A stretch of DNA of 64,000 nt from Desmonostoc vinosum HA7617-LM4 (lineage in GTDB: Bacteria; Cyanobacteriota; Cyanobacteriia; Cyanobacteriales; Nostocaceae): assembly GCA_019359515.1 (NCBI GenBank), contig JAHHHC010000029.1, forward strand, positions 1 through 64,000. Reading direction: 5' to 3'. The position numbers and the translations under genes are program-made. Shown here in pieces: positions 19,347 to 28,056 of this stretch (its first letter is position 1; each line of letters starts with the position of its first letter). Under the pieces are notes generated by a model that did not search any database, was not told the DNA's origin, and saw only the letters and a program-made list of their open reading frames with translations.

Positions 19347-19463
19347 ATATTTAGCTTCTTTTTGCGTGTATTAATTACGGGTTACGTTACTGTAGCGTCA
19401 AGCTTTTGAAAACTTTTATACCCATGCTAAATTTGGATTTCATAATTTTGAATTGGTATTAGT

Positions 19464-20081
19464 ATGAGTCGCCAACCACTACTAGACCCAAATCGTTCGT
19501 ATACTTTTAGCAATTACTTTGAATTAGGGTTTGTGGTTGACGATTTAGTCGCTGATTTTGGCTACTCATTTGAGCGTAAATTTTTCCATTTGCCACAATA
19601 CTCTGGTATATTAGATCGGCTTTCTGACCTCAAGCAGCGGATTGAGGAAATTTTACCGTATGTAGATTTAGAAAATGAAGCCACACGTCGAGAAATACTA
19701 ATTGCGCCGATTGTCACCGATTTAATCCACTATTCCCGCGCTAAATTACGTATCGAATATAGCATCAAAGTAGATAATCGACTTCAAGGTAATTTGGATT
19801 ATTATCTACGAACACAAACTAATTTAATTGTGATTGAAGCCAAGCAAGCAGATATCAACAGGGGGTTTACACAACTAGCAACAGAGATGATAGCCCTTGA
19901 TAGGTGGATTGATTCTACGCAAACAGAGATATTAGGAGCAGTCACAACAGGTAATATTTGGCAATTTGGTATATTGTATCGACAGACAAAACTGATTAAG
20001 CAAGCAATCAATCTTTATCGAATCACTGAAGAGTTGGAAATAGTGATTAGAATTTTGTTAGCTGCATTAATGAATGACTAA
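19464..20081 (+). CDS. PD-(D/E)XK-like (type I restriction HsdR-N-like) orphan protein
   Basis: This 205-residue protein has a nuclease-like core: GNLDYYL (Asp112), then LIVIEAKQAD (Glu125 and Lys127), then a helix FTQLATEMIALDRW. This matches the D...ExK pattern and the following Gln/Glu helix of HsdR-N-type PD-(D/E)XK folds. There is no helicase domain and no methylase or specificity subunit nearby, so it is not a working type I enzyme. Such solo proteins are common in cyanobacteria, and their function is unknown. A second, differently spaced protein of this kind lies at 62.0 kb. It begins at ATG 19464. Confidence 0.65.
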   Translation: MSRQPLLDPNRSYTFSNYFELGFVVDDLVADFGYSFERKFFHLPQYSGILDRLSDLKQRIEEILPYVDLENEATRREILIAPIVTDLIHYSRAKLRIEYSIKVDNRLQGNLDYYLRTQTNLIVIEAKQADINRGFTQLATEMIALDRWIDSTQTEILGAVTTGNIWQFGILYRQTKLIKQAINLYRITEELEIVIRILLAALMND

Positions 20082-20084
20082 ATA

Positions 20085-20350
20085 ATTCGTAATTCGTAAT
20101 GACGCTCGAAGACTCGCTACCGCTTCGCTAACGTAATTCGTAATTTCTGGTTTCAAGCCCCCGATTTGAATCGTGGGGTAATAATTACGAATTACGCGCT
20201 TTGCAGCAGTAGCGAGTCTGCGATAGCGTTAGCGATAGCGTAGCGTAAAGCCTACGGCATAGCTTCGCTTAGAGCGAGTCATCGAGCGTCGGTACGAGCG
20301 TCAGCGTAAAGCCTGCGGCATAGCTTCGCTTAGAGCGACACAGGAGCGTC
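20085..20350. repeat. Composite of TAATTCG heptamers and palindromic dispersed repeats
   Basis: After the stop codon comes AATTCGTAATTCGTAATGAC, then GCTCGAAGACTCGCTACCGC. Further on are two copies of GCGTAAAGCCT(A/G)CGGCATAG followed by CTTCGCTTAGAGCGA. These words match the block at 7.1 kb and, inverted, that at 61.7 kb. The GACTCGCTACCGCTTCGCTA piece also recurs near 43.77 kb. The region is repeat nested in repeat and contains no gene. Confidence 0.85.
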
Positions 20351-20438
20351 GTGTTATTAATAATCACGAATTGGAGCATAGCGACTTGACACTAGAGATA
20401 AAGAAAAATAAGGATTACGAAATAACCCTTTCAAACTC

Positions 20439-22502
20439 TCATTTCTCTGTGTCCTTGGTGTCTTCTGCGGTTGGTTTTTCCTTTACTTGTACATCAGTTT
20501 TACCTAATATCGATTCAATCTCCCACCACTTTTGAGCAAAAGGTTGTCGGCGTGCATTTGTACCACAATGAATTTCACCCCGTCCTCTAAAATAAGGCTC
20601 CCAATCATCGATAAAATGGCAAACTAAACCCAGAGGTTCTAAGACTCCTTTAACATAGGCTTCAAACTGGCATTTACCATCAACTTTGGGGCCAAATGGT
20701 TTAGGAATGCCAAGATGCTTTTCTAAAACAATCATATTGACCATGTTGGGGAAAAAAGTCTCAGCTCGCTCGTCTTTAGTACTTTCAAATAAACCAGGGA
20801 TATCGATAATATCTGCTTCACTTAAATCTAATTCCTGTTTCAAAACCTCTCGATTCCAGTTAATATATTCTTGAAAGCGATGATTATGGCGAGTTAAGTC
20901 TTCATTACCAAGAACATCTACCACACTAATATCAGCAGGGCCATTAGAAAATCTTTTTCCTTGCCGTAATAATGCTTGATTATGACCGTTTTCTCGTAAG
21001 CGTTTCAGAATGTCATAACACTTATTAGGACTAGCTAAAAGTAGCTTAAATCCTTTAGGAGTAGGGGCAGGAACAAAAGTCATAAACTCGTCTATATGTC
21101 CCACGCTGAGCCAATCAGAAAAGATTTCAAAAGGGGCTTGAATTTGTTGAGCGTAAAGAAAATCTCGTAAAACTCTCAACATCCGTCGGGGCTTTTGGGA
21201 CTTTTGGATCACTTCTGCACGAGTTCCGCCAAATATGAGGCGACCAAGGAGATAATTAACACCTTTGACTGTAACTGGAGGGGAGACTTCTAGATTACCA
21301 AAAGAATCTAATTTTGTGGCTTCGTGGCGACTTTTGCGGGTTACATAACCGAAGTCAATCCCTAAAAGTTGGCGTTTGGGAAAGTCAATTAATCCCCGAT
21401 CGCGTGGTGAATCAAACACTACATGCATCAGGTGTCCGGGAGCTTGAGTATAGCCAATTTCAATCTCGTCTTGCATCCAAGGATCATCTTGATGATACTC
21501 AAAAGGGACAATATCTAATTGCGCGTTAGCTTGCCCAACAACTTTTCTCAAATCCTCAATAAACTGGGCGTTAAATCCATCAGATAAACGAGAAACATAG
21601 ACTGTTTTTGGAGCTAATGTATTAGGAGTCATGATCCAAGGAGCAACTCGAAATACCACGCGATCGCTGTAAATAAATTTCCGGTCTTGCAAAAGATTTA
21701 AATTGATTTCCACTAAACCATTAAAGTCAAAATCGGGATAACTTAATCCCTCAATAGCTAAGATAATATCTTTGTCAGTATCTTTGATTTTGGCATTTGT
21801 GATTCCAGGGCCAATTAACTCATAGCCATCTCTATCTAACTCATCATAAATGCGAATTCGTCTAGCGGTATCTCGATTAACTGATAAATAAAGCTCGCAT
21901 CCAGCAGGTAAATTTTTTAAGCCAGCTTTACGAATAATCATAAAGCTAAAATCTTTTAAATCCAGCAATCCTTTAATTAAACTTTCTTCGCCATCATGCT
22001 GATCATCAGCAGAAATAGTATCGCGATCGCTATTGACTAATAAAACTGCACCATAGCCTTTAACCCCCGATTTCCAATCCCCTTTATGAGGATGATTATC
22101 TTCAATAATTCCATCTCGATCCGCATCCACATCTAGACAAATTCTTAAGGCAGTCAGCTTAAGTTTCACTTGACTTAACTGCTTACCAGTATTATCTTGA
22201 AAAGTAATTTGTAAAGAGCGGTCTTTTTGGCGATCGCTAAAAGTTCTCGCTAATAAAGTAATCTCTGAAACTCGTTCCACAGGAACCGGAGTTTGTATAG
22301 CAATAGGTTGTTTAGTGATAGAAGAAACTTCAATTTCTCCCCGTGTCTCTAAAGTCACAAGTGCATCTTTACTAGGCGCAAGATTTTGTAAGGAGATTTG
22401 TACTGGCTGACCGACAACTAGAATATCGTCATATTCCCAACTGCTTTCTGCGGAGCGTGAGCGACGGGCATTAGATGTTTCTACTTGTAACAAGTGTCTC
22501 AT
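20439..22502 (-). CDS. Protein-arginine deiminase (PAD), cyanobacterial, full length
   Basis: PADs convert peptidyl-arginine to citrulline with calcium. This 687-residue protein has all three animal-type PAD domains. The N-terminal domain is about 25-118. The middle domain is about 119-288, with the calcium-site block DVDADRDG (from Asp124). The catalytic domain is about 289-662. Key residues line up with human PAD4: Asp345 in PWMQDEIEIGYTQAP, Arg367/Arg369 in DSPRDRGL, His469 and Asp471 in VGHIDEFMTFVPAP, and Cys646 in GEIHCGTNARR. There is no signal peptide, so it should be cytoplasmic. The last dozen residues (PTAEDTKDTEK) read from a dispersed repeat and extend past the usual end. Published work proposes that animals acquired PADs from cyanobacteria. 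The substrate is unknown. Confidence 0.95.
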   Translation of the reverse strand: MRHLLQVETSNARRSRSAESSWEYDDILVVGQPVQISLQNLAPSKDALVTLETRGEIEVSSITKQPIAIQTPVPVERVSEITLLARTFSDRQKDRSLQITFQDNTGKQLSQVKLKLTALRICLDVDADRDGIIEDNHPHKGDWKSGVKGYGAVLLVNSDRDTISADDQHDGEESLIKGLLDLKDFSFMIIRKAGLKNLPAGCELYLSVNRDTARRIRIYDELDRDGYELIGPGITNAKIKDTDKDIILAIEGLSYPDFDFNGLVEINLNLLQDRKFIYSDRVVFRVAPWIMTPNTLAPKTVYVSRLSDGFNAQFIEDLRKVVGQANAQLDIVPFEYHQDDPWMQDEIEIGYTQAPGHLMHVVFDSPRDRGLIDFPKRQLLGIDFGYVTRKSRHEATKLDSFGNLEVSPPVTVKGVNYLLGRLIFGGTRAEVIQKSQKPRRMLRVLRDFLYAQQIQAPFEIFSDWLSVGHIDEFMTFVPAPTPKGFKLLLASPNKCYDILKRLRENGHNQALLRQGKRFSNGPADISVVDVLGNEDLTRHNHRFQEYINWNREVLKQELDLSEADIIDIPGLFESTKDERAETFFPNMVNMIVLEKHLGIPKPFGPKVDGKCQFEAYVKGVLEPLGLVCHFIDDWEPYFRGRGEIHCGTNARRQPFAQKWWEIESILGKTDVQVKEKPTAEDTKDTEK

Positions 22503-22740
22503 AAATTTGTGATTGTTTTAGTTTCTCGTAACTGATTTTTCGGAATGCCTGTACTTGAGAATCTGCATACTAAGATTATTTCTTATTCATGAATATTCCT
22601 ATCAAAAACTCATATAAATATTATTTTTCTAACCTGAGATCGTAAACAGGGAGTAAGAAAGCAGGGGGAGGAGGGGAGGCAGCACTTCGACTTCGCTCAG
22701 TGACCAGGGAAGAAATAACTCAATTTCCCAATCCCCAAAG

Positions 22741-24009
22741 TTATTTTTTCACGAGAAAATAAGCAGTAGCATATTCTGGTAGTTGCCCGATAGATCGTCC
22801 AAATTCTTTTTGATTGCGAAAAATGCCTGCAAGAAAATCGAGTTGGTAAAGGTTGGGTAAAAATGCTCCGCCTGTATCGGCTATTACACCCATTCGGAGA
22901 TATTTACGCCCACCACTGGTATTCTCAATAATCACCACTCTTCCTAAACCAATATTCAAGACATCTCCAGCAAATGTCACTCCTGGTTTGATAGAAATTT
23001 TGGCATCTATTTTGTAACCATAACCTTTGATAGCATCAACTTTTTTAAAATACCAGTATCGCTTTTGTGCTGTGGCTTTTAATCCCCTAATATAAGATAT
23101 ACCATTGTTTTTATCGACATTAAAAAATGCCTTGGAACCATCTGTAAAATTAATTAAGATTGTTCCCTGCATTAATGCTTCTTCTAAACCATTGCGGGTT
23201 AAATAAGCCAAGGGTTCTACTTTACCAAATTCTCTACCACCTGGTTCATAAATACCCGACAAAACATCTTGTTTTGTGTATCTGGTATAGAAGTTATCGT
23301 TACTGGAATTTGATTTTAAACTATAAATTGGTATATTATAATTAGAGGTTTTCTTGCGAGAACCTGGATGAATAAATACAGCATATTTTGTAATTCGTAA
23401 TTGTTTTTGTTGAGTGTTTTGCGGTTTGTAAGCAGTCCATTTAATGACTCGAAAATGGGTGTTGATAAAATTAGGATTTTGCAAGCGAGTTGTTCGGTTA
23501 TTGGCAATATCCTCTCTTAAAACAGTGATCATAAAATCCAAGGTTTTAAGAACATCTGCTACGGTAACACCTTGAGATGACATAATTCCTGGGCGTAAAA
23601 CATCTGGGTCTGCTGAAGCGTGGTCTTGGAAATATTTTCTAGTATTAATAAGAACATATAATAAATCTGATTGATTAAAACTAACTTTTGCAGATGGTAT
23701 TTTTGTGGAAGTTAAAATCCGATTACCATCAATGCTAAATTTATATTTTTTCCATTCATCTATGACAGGATATGATGCTGATGCGAGATATTTTCCTGAT
23801 AGAGATGTATCTTGGTTACTAATATTTGAATTTGATGTTTGCTGAGCAATAAAATTATTCTGTAGCAAGGATAAATCTTGTAATGCCTGTTGTTGAACTG
23901 GCTGTTTGCTTTTTAACTGTGTATATAAATGGCTACTGACTACACCAACAACTGATAAGGCAGCAATACCTAATGTAATGCCTAGTTTTTGGTTAAATAA
24001 GTTACTCAT
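22741..24009 (-). CDS. Secreted or membrane-anchored protein with a 3D (MltA C-terminal-like) domain
   Basis: This 422-residue protein has an N-terminal hydrophobic segment (about 9-28) that acts as signal or anchor. A low-complexity Gln/Ser/Asn stretch follows, then a folded body. The C-terminus (about 340-410) contains GVIADTGGAFLPNLYQLDF, with DTGGAF at 378-383. This is the aspartate motif of the 3D domain found in MltA-type lytic transglycosylases and resuscitation-promoting-factor-like proteins. The upstream FINTHFRVIKWTAY and GTILINFTDGSKAFFNVDK segments could complete an MltA-like double-psi barrel. A role in peptidoglycan cleavage is plausible but not shown. It is upstream of PAD on the same strand with a 238-base gap that contains no terminator. 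Confidence 0.6.
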   Translation of the reverse strand: MSNLFNQKLGITLGIAALSVVGVVSSHLYTQLKSKQPVQQQALQDLSLLQNNFIAQQTSNSNISNQDTSLSGKYLASASYPVIDEWKKYKFSIDGNRILTSTKIPSAKVSFNQSDLLYVLINTRKYFQDHASADPDVLRPGIMSSQGVTVADVLKTLDFMITVLREDIANNRTTRLQNPNFINTHFRVIKWTAYKPQNTQQKQLRITKYAVFIHPGSRKKTSNYNIPIYSLKSNSSNDNFYTRYTKQDVLSGIYEPGGREFGKVEPLAYLTRNGLEEALMQGTILINFTDGSKAFFNVDKNNGISYIRGLKATAQKRYWYFKKVDAIKGYGYKIDAKISIKPGVTFAGDVLNIGLGRVVIIENTSGGRKYLRMGVIADTGGAFLPNLYQLDFLAGIFRNQKEFGRSIGQLPEYATAYFLVKK

Positions 24010-24201
24010 TAAGTGAAAAAATAAATTTAGACTGTTAAATAATAATTCTAGTTGCTTGATATGAATATAAATATAAAACAGTCCTTAATAAACTGTGAGA
24101 TTTTTTAACGAACCACAGAGAAGGATAAGTGAATATGTCTTAAAGTTGCATAATCTACAGCCTTAATAAAGACGCAAAGACGCGGGGAGTGGGAGACGCG
24201 G

Positions 24202-24403
24202 TGGTGTCAACTTAAGCTAAAAATAGCTTCAGTGCTGGCTTTGTCGCCCGCCTTGAACTGAAAGTTCAAGGCTAATAGCTAAAGTCTACTTCAGTAGACT
24301 AAAGATTTTTGGGGATATTTTAGTCATCTTTTAGATGACTTTCGCTATTAGCAAGGAACTTCAGTTCCTTGCGGGACATAAGTTTTACGTTGAGTTGACA
24401 CCA
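24202..24403. mobile_element. 202-bp MITE-like element with four tandem hairpins
   Basis: The ends are perfect 11-bp inverted repeats, TGGTGTCAACT (24202-24212) and AGTTGACACCA (24393-24403). Inside are four perfect hairpins in a row: 24251-24271, 24283-24300, 24322-24340 and 24353-24370. The outer sequence GGAGACGCGGTG occurs on both sides (24192-24203 and 24406-24417), because the element sits in a GGAGACGCGG repeat. There is no coding frame, so it would need a transposase in trans. A second element with similar interior but different ends is at 37.66 kb. Confidence 0.75.
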
Positions 24404-24828
24404 ATGGAGACGCGGTGACACAGTTTAACTTGCAGGGATTCCGGTTTAAGCAAAGATAAACATAGGAACAGAAGGAAATTATTACGTATAGAATTATGTA
24501 AACTTAGCCATAAAAGATACTAAACGTAATTTCAGCACCCTTGGAGAAACACGCCATAACGCGTTTCCACAACACCGAAATTTATACTGGTTTTTTTAAA
24601 GAGAAATAACATATATATAGGACTCCTATTTGATTTTTGTGACGCTAGATACACATCTGTCTGTTTTTTCCTGTTCCCCGTTGCCTGCGATGCACTGAGC
24701 GTAGTCGAAGTGTTCCCTGTTTCTATTTCTAGCGATGTATAAAATTTATACAAATAGAATCAAATGTTACTGTTAGCGATCGCACCCCACAGTTTAATCA
24801 TCAATAATCTAAAAAACATCTAAAAGAA
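24404..24828. other. Spacer before the aminotransferase gene, no gene seen
   Basis: This AT-rich DNA holds one dispersed-repeat fragment (GCACTGAGCGTAGTCGAAGT near 24692). Its short minus-strand frame has no coding character. A GCGATCGC HIP1 site lies at about 24775. The promoter of the aminotransferase-DUF1338 pair should lie in the last 150 bases, and TAAAAGAA just before the start is only a weak ribosome binding site. Confidence 0.5.
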
Positions 24829-26172
24829 ATGTTAAGTATTCCTGTTAACCTCAGTTTGCCACAATCGCCTCGTTTAGTGACTGCTTTACCAGGGCCACAT
24901 GCTAAAGCAATTGTAGAACGTGATCGCGCCGTCACTTCTCCTTCTTACACCCGCGACTATCCCCTAGTAGTCTCGCGGGGAGAGGGTTGTATGGTAGAAG
25001 ACGTAGACGGTAACGTATTTCTGGATATGACTGCTGGTATTGCTGTCACCGCCACCGGACACGCACACCCAGAAGTAGTCAAGGCAATTCACGAACAGTC
25101 AGCACGTTTATTGCACATGTCGGGGACGGATTTTTATTATGAAGCGATGGTCGAATTAGCAGAACAATTAGCTAGTCGCGCCCCCTTCCCTTACTCCCAA
25201 GATAGTCAAACGCCTTTCCCCGCCAGAGTATTTTTTACCAATTCTGGGGCTGAGTCCAACGAAGGAGCCATCAAACTAGCTCGATATTATACCAAGCGAT
25301 CGCTAATTGTGGCATTCTTGGGAGCATTCCACGGACGTACCTATGGGGCAATGTCTTTGACTGGTTCCAAAACAGTGCAACGCGCTAACTTTGGGCCTTT
25401 AGTTCCTGGGGTAACTCATATCCCCTACGGTACCCACGCTAGCCTAGATTATTTAGAAAAACAGCTATTTACGACTACTTTACCACCGCAAGAAGTAGCA
25501 GCAATCGTAGTTGAACCGATTCAAGGCGAAGGAGGTTACATAGTTCCAGAAAATGGTTTTTTGCAACGCATTCGGGATATATGCGATCGCCATCATATTT
25601 TAATGGTAGTAGACGAAGTGCAATCAGGGATGGGGCGTACTGGTCGCTTGTTTGCGATCGAGCATTGGGGAGTCATGCCTGATATTATTACCACAGCCAA
25701 AGGTATCGCTAGCGGGATGCCATTAGGTGCAATTCTTGCCCGTCCTGAGTTAATGACTTGGCCACCTGGTTCTCACGCTACCACATTTGGCGGTAATCCA
25801 GTTGCTTGTGCTGCTGGTATTGCCACCTTGCGACTGCTAGAAAGTGGTTTGATGGCAAACGCCAACCAAATGGGAGAATTATTGCAAGCTGGACTAACTC
25901 AATTGCATCAGAGATTTCCTCAGATATCGCTACCTAGAGGTAAAGGTTTAATGGTGGCAGTGGATTTAGTTGATGCAGAAGGTAACTTTGATTTTAAGCT
26001 ACGCGATCGCATCATCCAAGAAGCATTCTTTAAAGGTTTGCTATTGCTTGGTTGCGGTAAAGCAGCCATTCGTTTCTGTCCACCCCTAATTATTGATAGC
26101 AACCAAATTCAAACTGCCCTTGAGATTATTAGCGAGATATTTAGAGAGGGAGTGCCTGAAACTTACCCCTGA
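24829..26172 (+). CDS. Class III PLP aminotransferase (ornithine/lysine/GABA type)
   Basis: This 447-residue fold-type I aminotransferase has the PLP Lys291 in TTAKGIASGMPLGA and Asp262 in VVDEVQSGMGRTG. It also has the phosphate-binding TNSGAESNEGAIKLAR and the GAFHGRT block. The N-terminal PGPHAKAIVERDRAVTSPSY, with RDYPLVVSRGEG, is shared with the archaeal/Thermus branch whose members act on the omega-amino group of ornithine or lysine, or racemise amino acids. That branch memory favours an omega-aminotransferase over a strict acetylornithine enzyme. The next gene starts only 18 bases after its stop codon and is probably co-transcribed. That neighbour is a 2-oxoadipate-dioxygenase-like protein, pointing to lysine breakdown. 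Confidence 0.85.
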   Translation: MLSIPVNLSLPQSPRLVTALPGPHAKAIVERDRAVTSPSYTRDYPLVVSRGEGCMVEDVDGNVFLDMTAGIAVTATGHAHPEVVKAIHEQSARLLHMSGTDFYYEAMVELAEQLASRAPFPYSQDSQTPFPARVFFTNSGAESNEGAIKLARYYTKRSLIVAFLGAFHGRTYGAMSLTGSKTVQRANFGPLVPGVTHIPYGTHASLDYLEKQLFTTTLPPQEVAAIVVEPIQGEGGYIVPENGFLQRIRDICDRHHILMVVDEVQSGMGRTGRLFAIEHWGVMPDIITTAKGIASGMPLGAILARPELMTWPPGSHATTFGGNPVACAAGIATLRLLESGLMANANQMGELLQAGLTQLHQRFPQISLPRGKGLMVAVDLVDAEGNFDFKLRDRIIQEAFFKGLLLLGCGKAAIRFCPPLIIDSNQIQTALEIISEIFREGVPETYP

Positions 26173-26190
26173 ACACAAAACAAATGACCT

Positions 26191-27120
26191 ATGACCAACA
26201 ACACAATAAAAACTGTTCTCCATCTATACTCATTACTGTGGCAAGAATACAGTGCCAGAGTCAGCTATGCTCTTACTTACCAACAAATGATCACTGCTGC
26301 TGGTGGGACAGTGGCTAACGACCACATTGCTTTTCGGTCTTTGCGTCTGCTGGTGGATAACCCACAGCGTAAATTTAACTTAGGAATTGATTACCTTGGA
26401 CAACTTGCAGAAGCTTTAGGTTATGTAGTAGCTGGAGAGTATACTTTTGCTGCAAACCATCTTTATGCCCGTCACTATCATCATCCTCAGCAAGAAGAAT
26501 TCGACTTACCTAAACTATTCATCAGCGAGTTAATTGTAGATGAATTACCCGCTAATATTGCTCAATTAATTTATCAAACAGTATCTTCTCTTGAGCATAG
26601 ACTAATCTCTCCCCTAAGTTTAATTTCACCAACAGAAGATAACCCCCAAATTGTCGCTCAACAACTTCAGAAAATCTTCACTCGCCCTTGGCAACCTCCA
26701 GGACGTTCTGTCGTGGAAGAAGTCAATCAAGTCAGCCAGTATGGTGCTTGGGTATTGTTGCATGGTTATGCTGTCAATCACTTTACAGGTTATGTTAATC
26801 GCCAAAACACTGCCAAGTATCCAGATATTGATACTACTGCCAATGGTTTGGCTAACTTAGGCGTGCCAATGAAAGCCGAGATAGAGGGCAATATTGCTTA
26901 TGGCTTGCGTCAAACAGCAACTCAAGCCGTCACAGAAATGGTAACTGTACTGCGCGATCGCAGTAATACTGAAATTCAGATACCCTGGACATACGCTTAC
27001 TATGAAATTGCCCAGCGTTATCTAGTAGAAGTAGAACCAGGAAAGCAGGTACTTTTTGATGCTTTTTTAGGAAATAATGCTCAGCAATTATTTGAAATGA
27101 CACGTTTGTCCAAGTCCTAG
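26191..27120 (+). CDS. DUF1338 protein, 2-oxoadipate dioxygenase/decarboxylase (HglS)-like
   Basis: This 309-residue protein is of the DUF1338 family. HglS/YdcJ and plant FLO7 of that family convert 2-oxoadipate to 2-hydroxyglutarate, using Fe(II) and a VOC-like fold. Candidate metal and substrate residues are visible. His45 and Arg49 in DHIAFRSL have the H-x3-R spacing of the HglS active site. His197 lies in VNHFTGYVNR and Glu272 in YAYYEIAQRY. It is shorter than YdcJ (over 400 residues) and matches the plant/cyanobacterial short form. It follows the aminotransferase after 18 bases and ends 213 bases before the next gene. Family assignment is firm; the exact reaction here is inferred. Confidence 0.82.
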   Translation: MTNNTIKTVLHLYSLLWQEYSARVSYALTYQQMITAAGGTVANDHIAFRSLRLLVDNPQRKFNLGIDYLGQLAEALGYVVAGEYTFAANHLYARHYHHPQQEEFDLPKLFISELIVDELPANIAQLIYQTVSSLEHRLISPLSLISPTEDNPQIVAQQLQKIFTRPWQPPGRSVVEEVNQVSQYGAWVLLHGYAVNHFTGYVNRQNTAKYPDIDTTANGLANLGVPMKAEIEGNIAYGLRQTATQAVTEMVTVLRDRSNTEIQIPWTYAYYEIAQRYLVEVEPGKQVLFDAFLGNNAQQLFEMTRLSKS

Positions 27121-27138
27121 AGATAAACAGTTTGTAGT

Positions 27139-27154
27139 CAGCACTAAAGTGCTG
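27139..27154 (+). terminator. Possible hairpin after the aminotransferase-DUF1338 operon
   Basis: CAGCACT and AGTGCTG form a 7-bp perfect stem with a two-base gap, 19 bases after the DUF1338 stop codon. There is no T-run, so it is a weak terminator candidate, or part of a dispersed repeat. Confidence 0.3.
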
Positions 27155-27332
27155 AAATCCTTACCTAACGCGATGCTTAACTTATTATTTTGTAATAAAA
27201 GGGTGGCAAATAAACAATAGAAAAGAAAATTATCACAATCAGCATCTGGAACGAAAAAATCGTTACCAATAATCGAAATGAGAGTCTAGATGTGGGAGAA
27301 AATATAGGTATTGTAATGAAGCAGAACCAACC

Positions 27333-27650
27333 GTGACTGAAGCAAAATCTACTCGTACAGTGCGCCGAGGAAGAATATTCCCCGAAATACAGTGGTCATC
27401 AGAGAAGAAAGCTCAATGGAAAGCTGAAAAAGCAGAATTTAAGCAGCGTTGCGAACAAATATTTCAAAAATTGCAGCCTTCTTTAATTAAGACTCACTAC
27501 AACTGGTACATAGCAGTTGAACCAGAAAGTGGAGAATATTTTATTAATGAGGATGCATTAACAGTTGCTCAGATAGCACATGAAAAATATCCGAATTTCC
27601 GGCTGCACGTTTTCCGCATAAATGAAACTGGGGTGTGCGGCACGATATGA
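27333..27650 (+). CDS. Small basic protein with DUF5678-like C-terminus, upstream partner of a retropepsin-like protein
   Basis: This 105-residue protein starts at GTG 27333 (MTEAKSTRTVRRGRIF). The N-terminal half is charged and helical (KKAQWKAEKAEFKQRCEQIF). The C-terminal half HYNWYIAVEPESGEYFINED, ending FRINETGVCGTI, resembles the small DUF5678 fold. Its stop codon overlaps the next gene's start (ATGA, 4 bases), a sign of translational coupling. The pair recurs, as I recall, in many cyanobacteria and looks like a two-gene module of toxin-antitoxin style. Its function is not known to me. Confidence 0.6.
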   Translation: MTEAKSTRTVRRGRIFPEIQWSSEKKAQWKAEKAEFKQRCEQIFQKLQPSLIKTHYNWYIAVEPESGEYFINEDALTVAQIAHEKYPNFRLHVFRINETGVCGTI

Positions 27651-28024
27651 TTTCTGGCAACTTTGGTGATGAGGATGAATTATTTTTTGAGATAGAGTTG
27701 ATAGCTGCTGACTCCTTAGAACTACCAGTATCAGCACTTTTGGATACAGGTTTTTCTTGGTGGCTGGCAATTAATAACCAGGATTTAGAAGCGCTTAATT
27801 GGATTTATTTAGAACAACAAACAATGTTCACAGCCCAAGGAGAAGCAGAATTTGACATATATTTAGGAAAAGTCCGAATTGATAGCAAGGAATTTGATAT
27901 TCCTGTTCATGTGGGTGAAGGAGTGTCAGAAGTTTTACTTGGTAGGCAGTGGTTAAAAAATCGACGATTGGTAGTAGATATGCCGTCTAGGATGTTAACG
28001 CTGGATGATAGTGCTTACGCCTAA
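27647..28024 (+). CDS. Retropepsin-like clan AA aspartic protease
   Basis: This 125-residue protein starts at ATG 27647, inside the stop codon of the preceding gene. The active-site pattern of single-domain aspartic proteases is present: ALLDTGFSWWLAIN (Asp33-Thr-Gly). Later VSEVLLGRQWLKNRRLVVDM matches the hydrophobic-hydrophobic-Gly block of that fold. Homodimerisation would supply the second aspartate. The partner encoded upstream may be substrate, inhibitor or antitoxin. An earlier in-frame ATG at 27635 is less likely because the 4-base overlap is the usual arrangement. Confidence 0.75.
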   Translation: MISGNFGDEDELFFEIELIAADSLELPVSALLDTGFSWWLAINNQDLEALNWIYLEQQTMFTAQGEAEFDIYLGKVRIDSKEFDIPVHVGEGVSEVLLGRQWLKNRRLVVDMPSRMLTLDDSAYA

Positions 28025-28056
28025 CTGATTTTGAAAACATGCTCTAACCCCTATGT

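Noticed and set aside
19464-20081. A type I restriction-modification system
   Set aside because: Only an HsdR-N-like nuclease core is present, with no helicase, HsdM or HsdS nearby; the same holds for 61999-62640.
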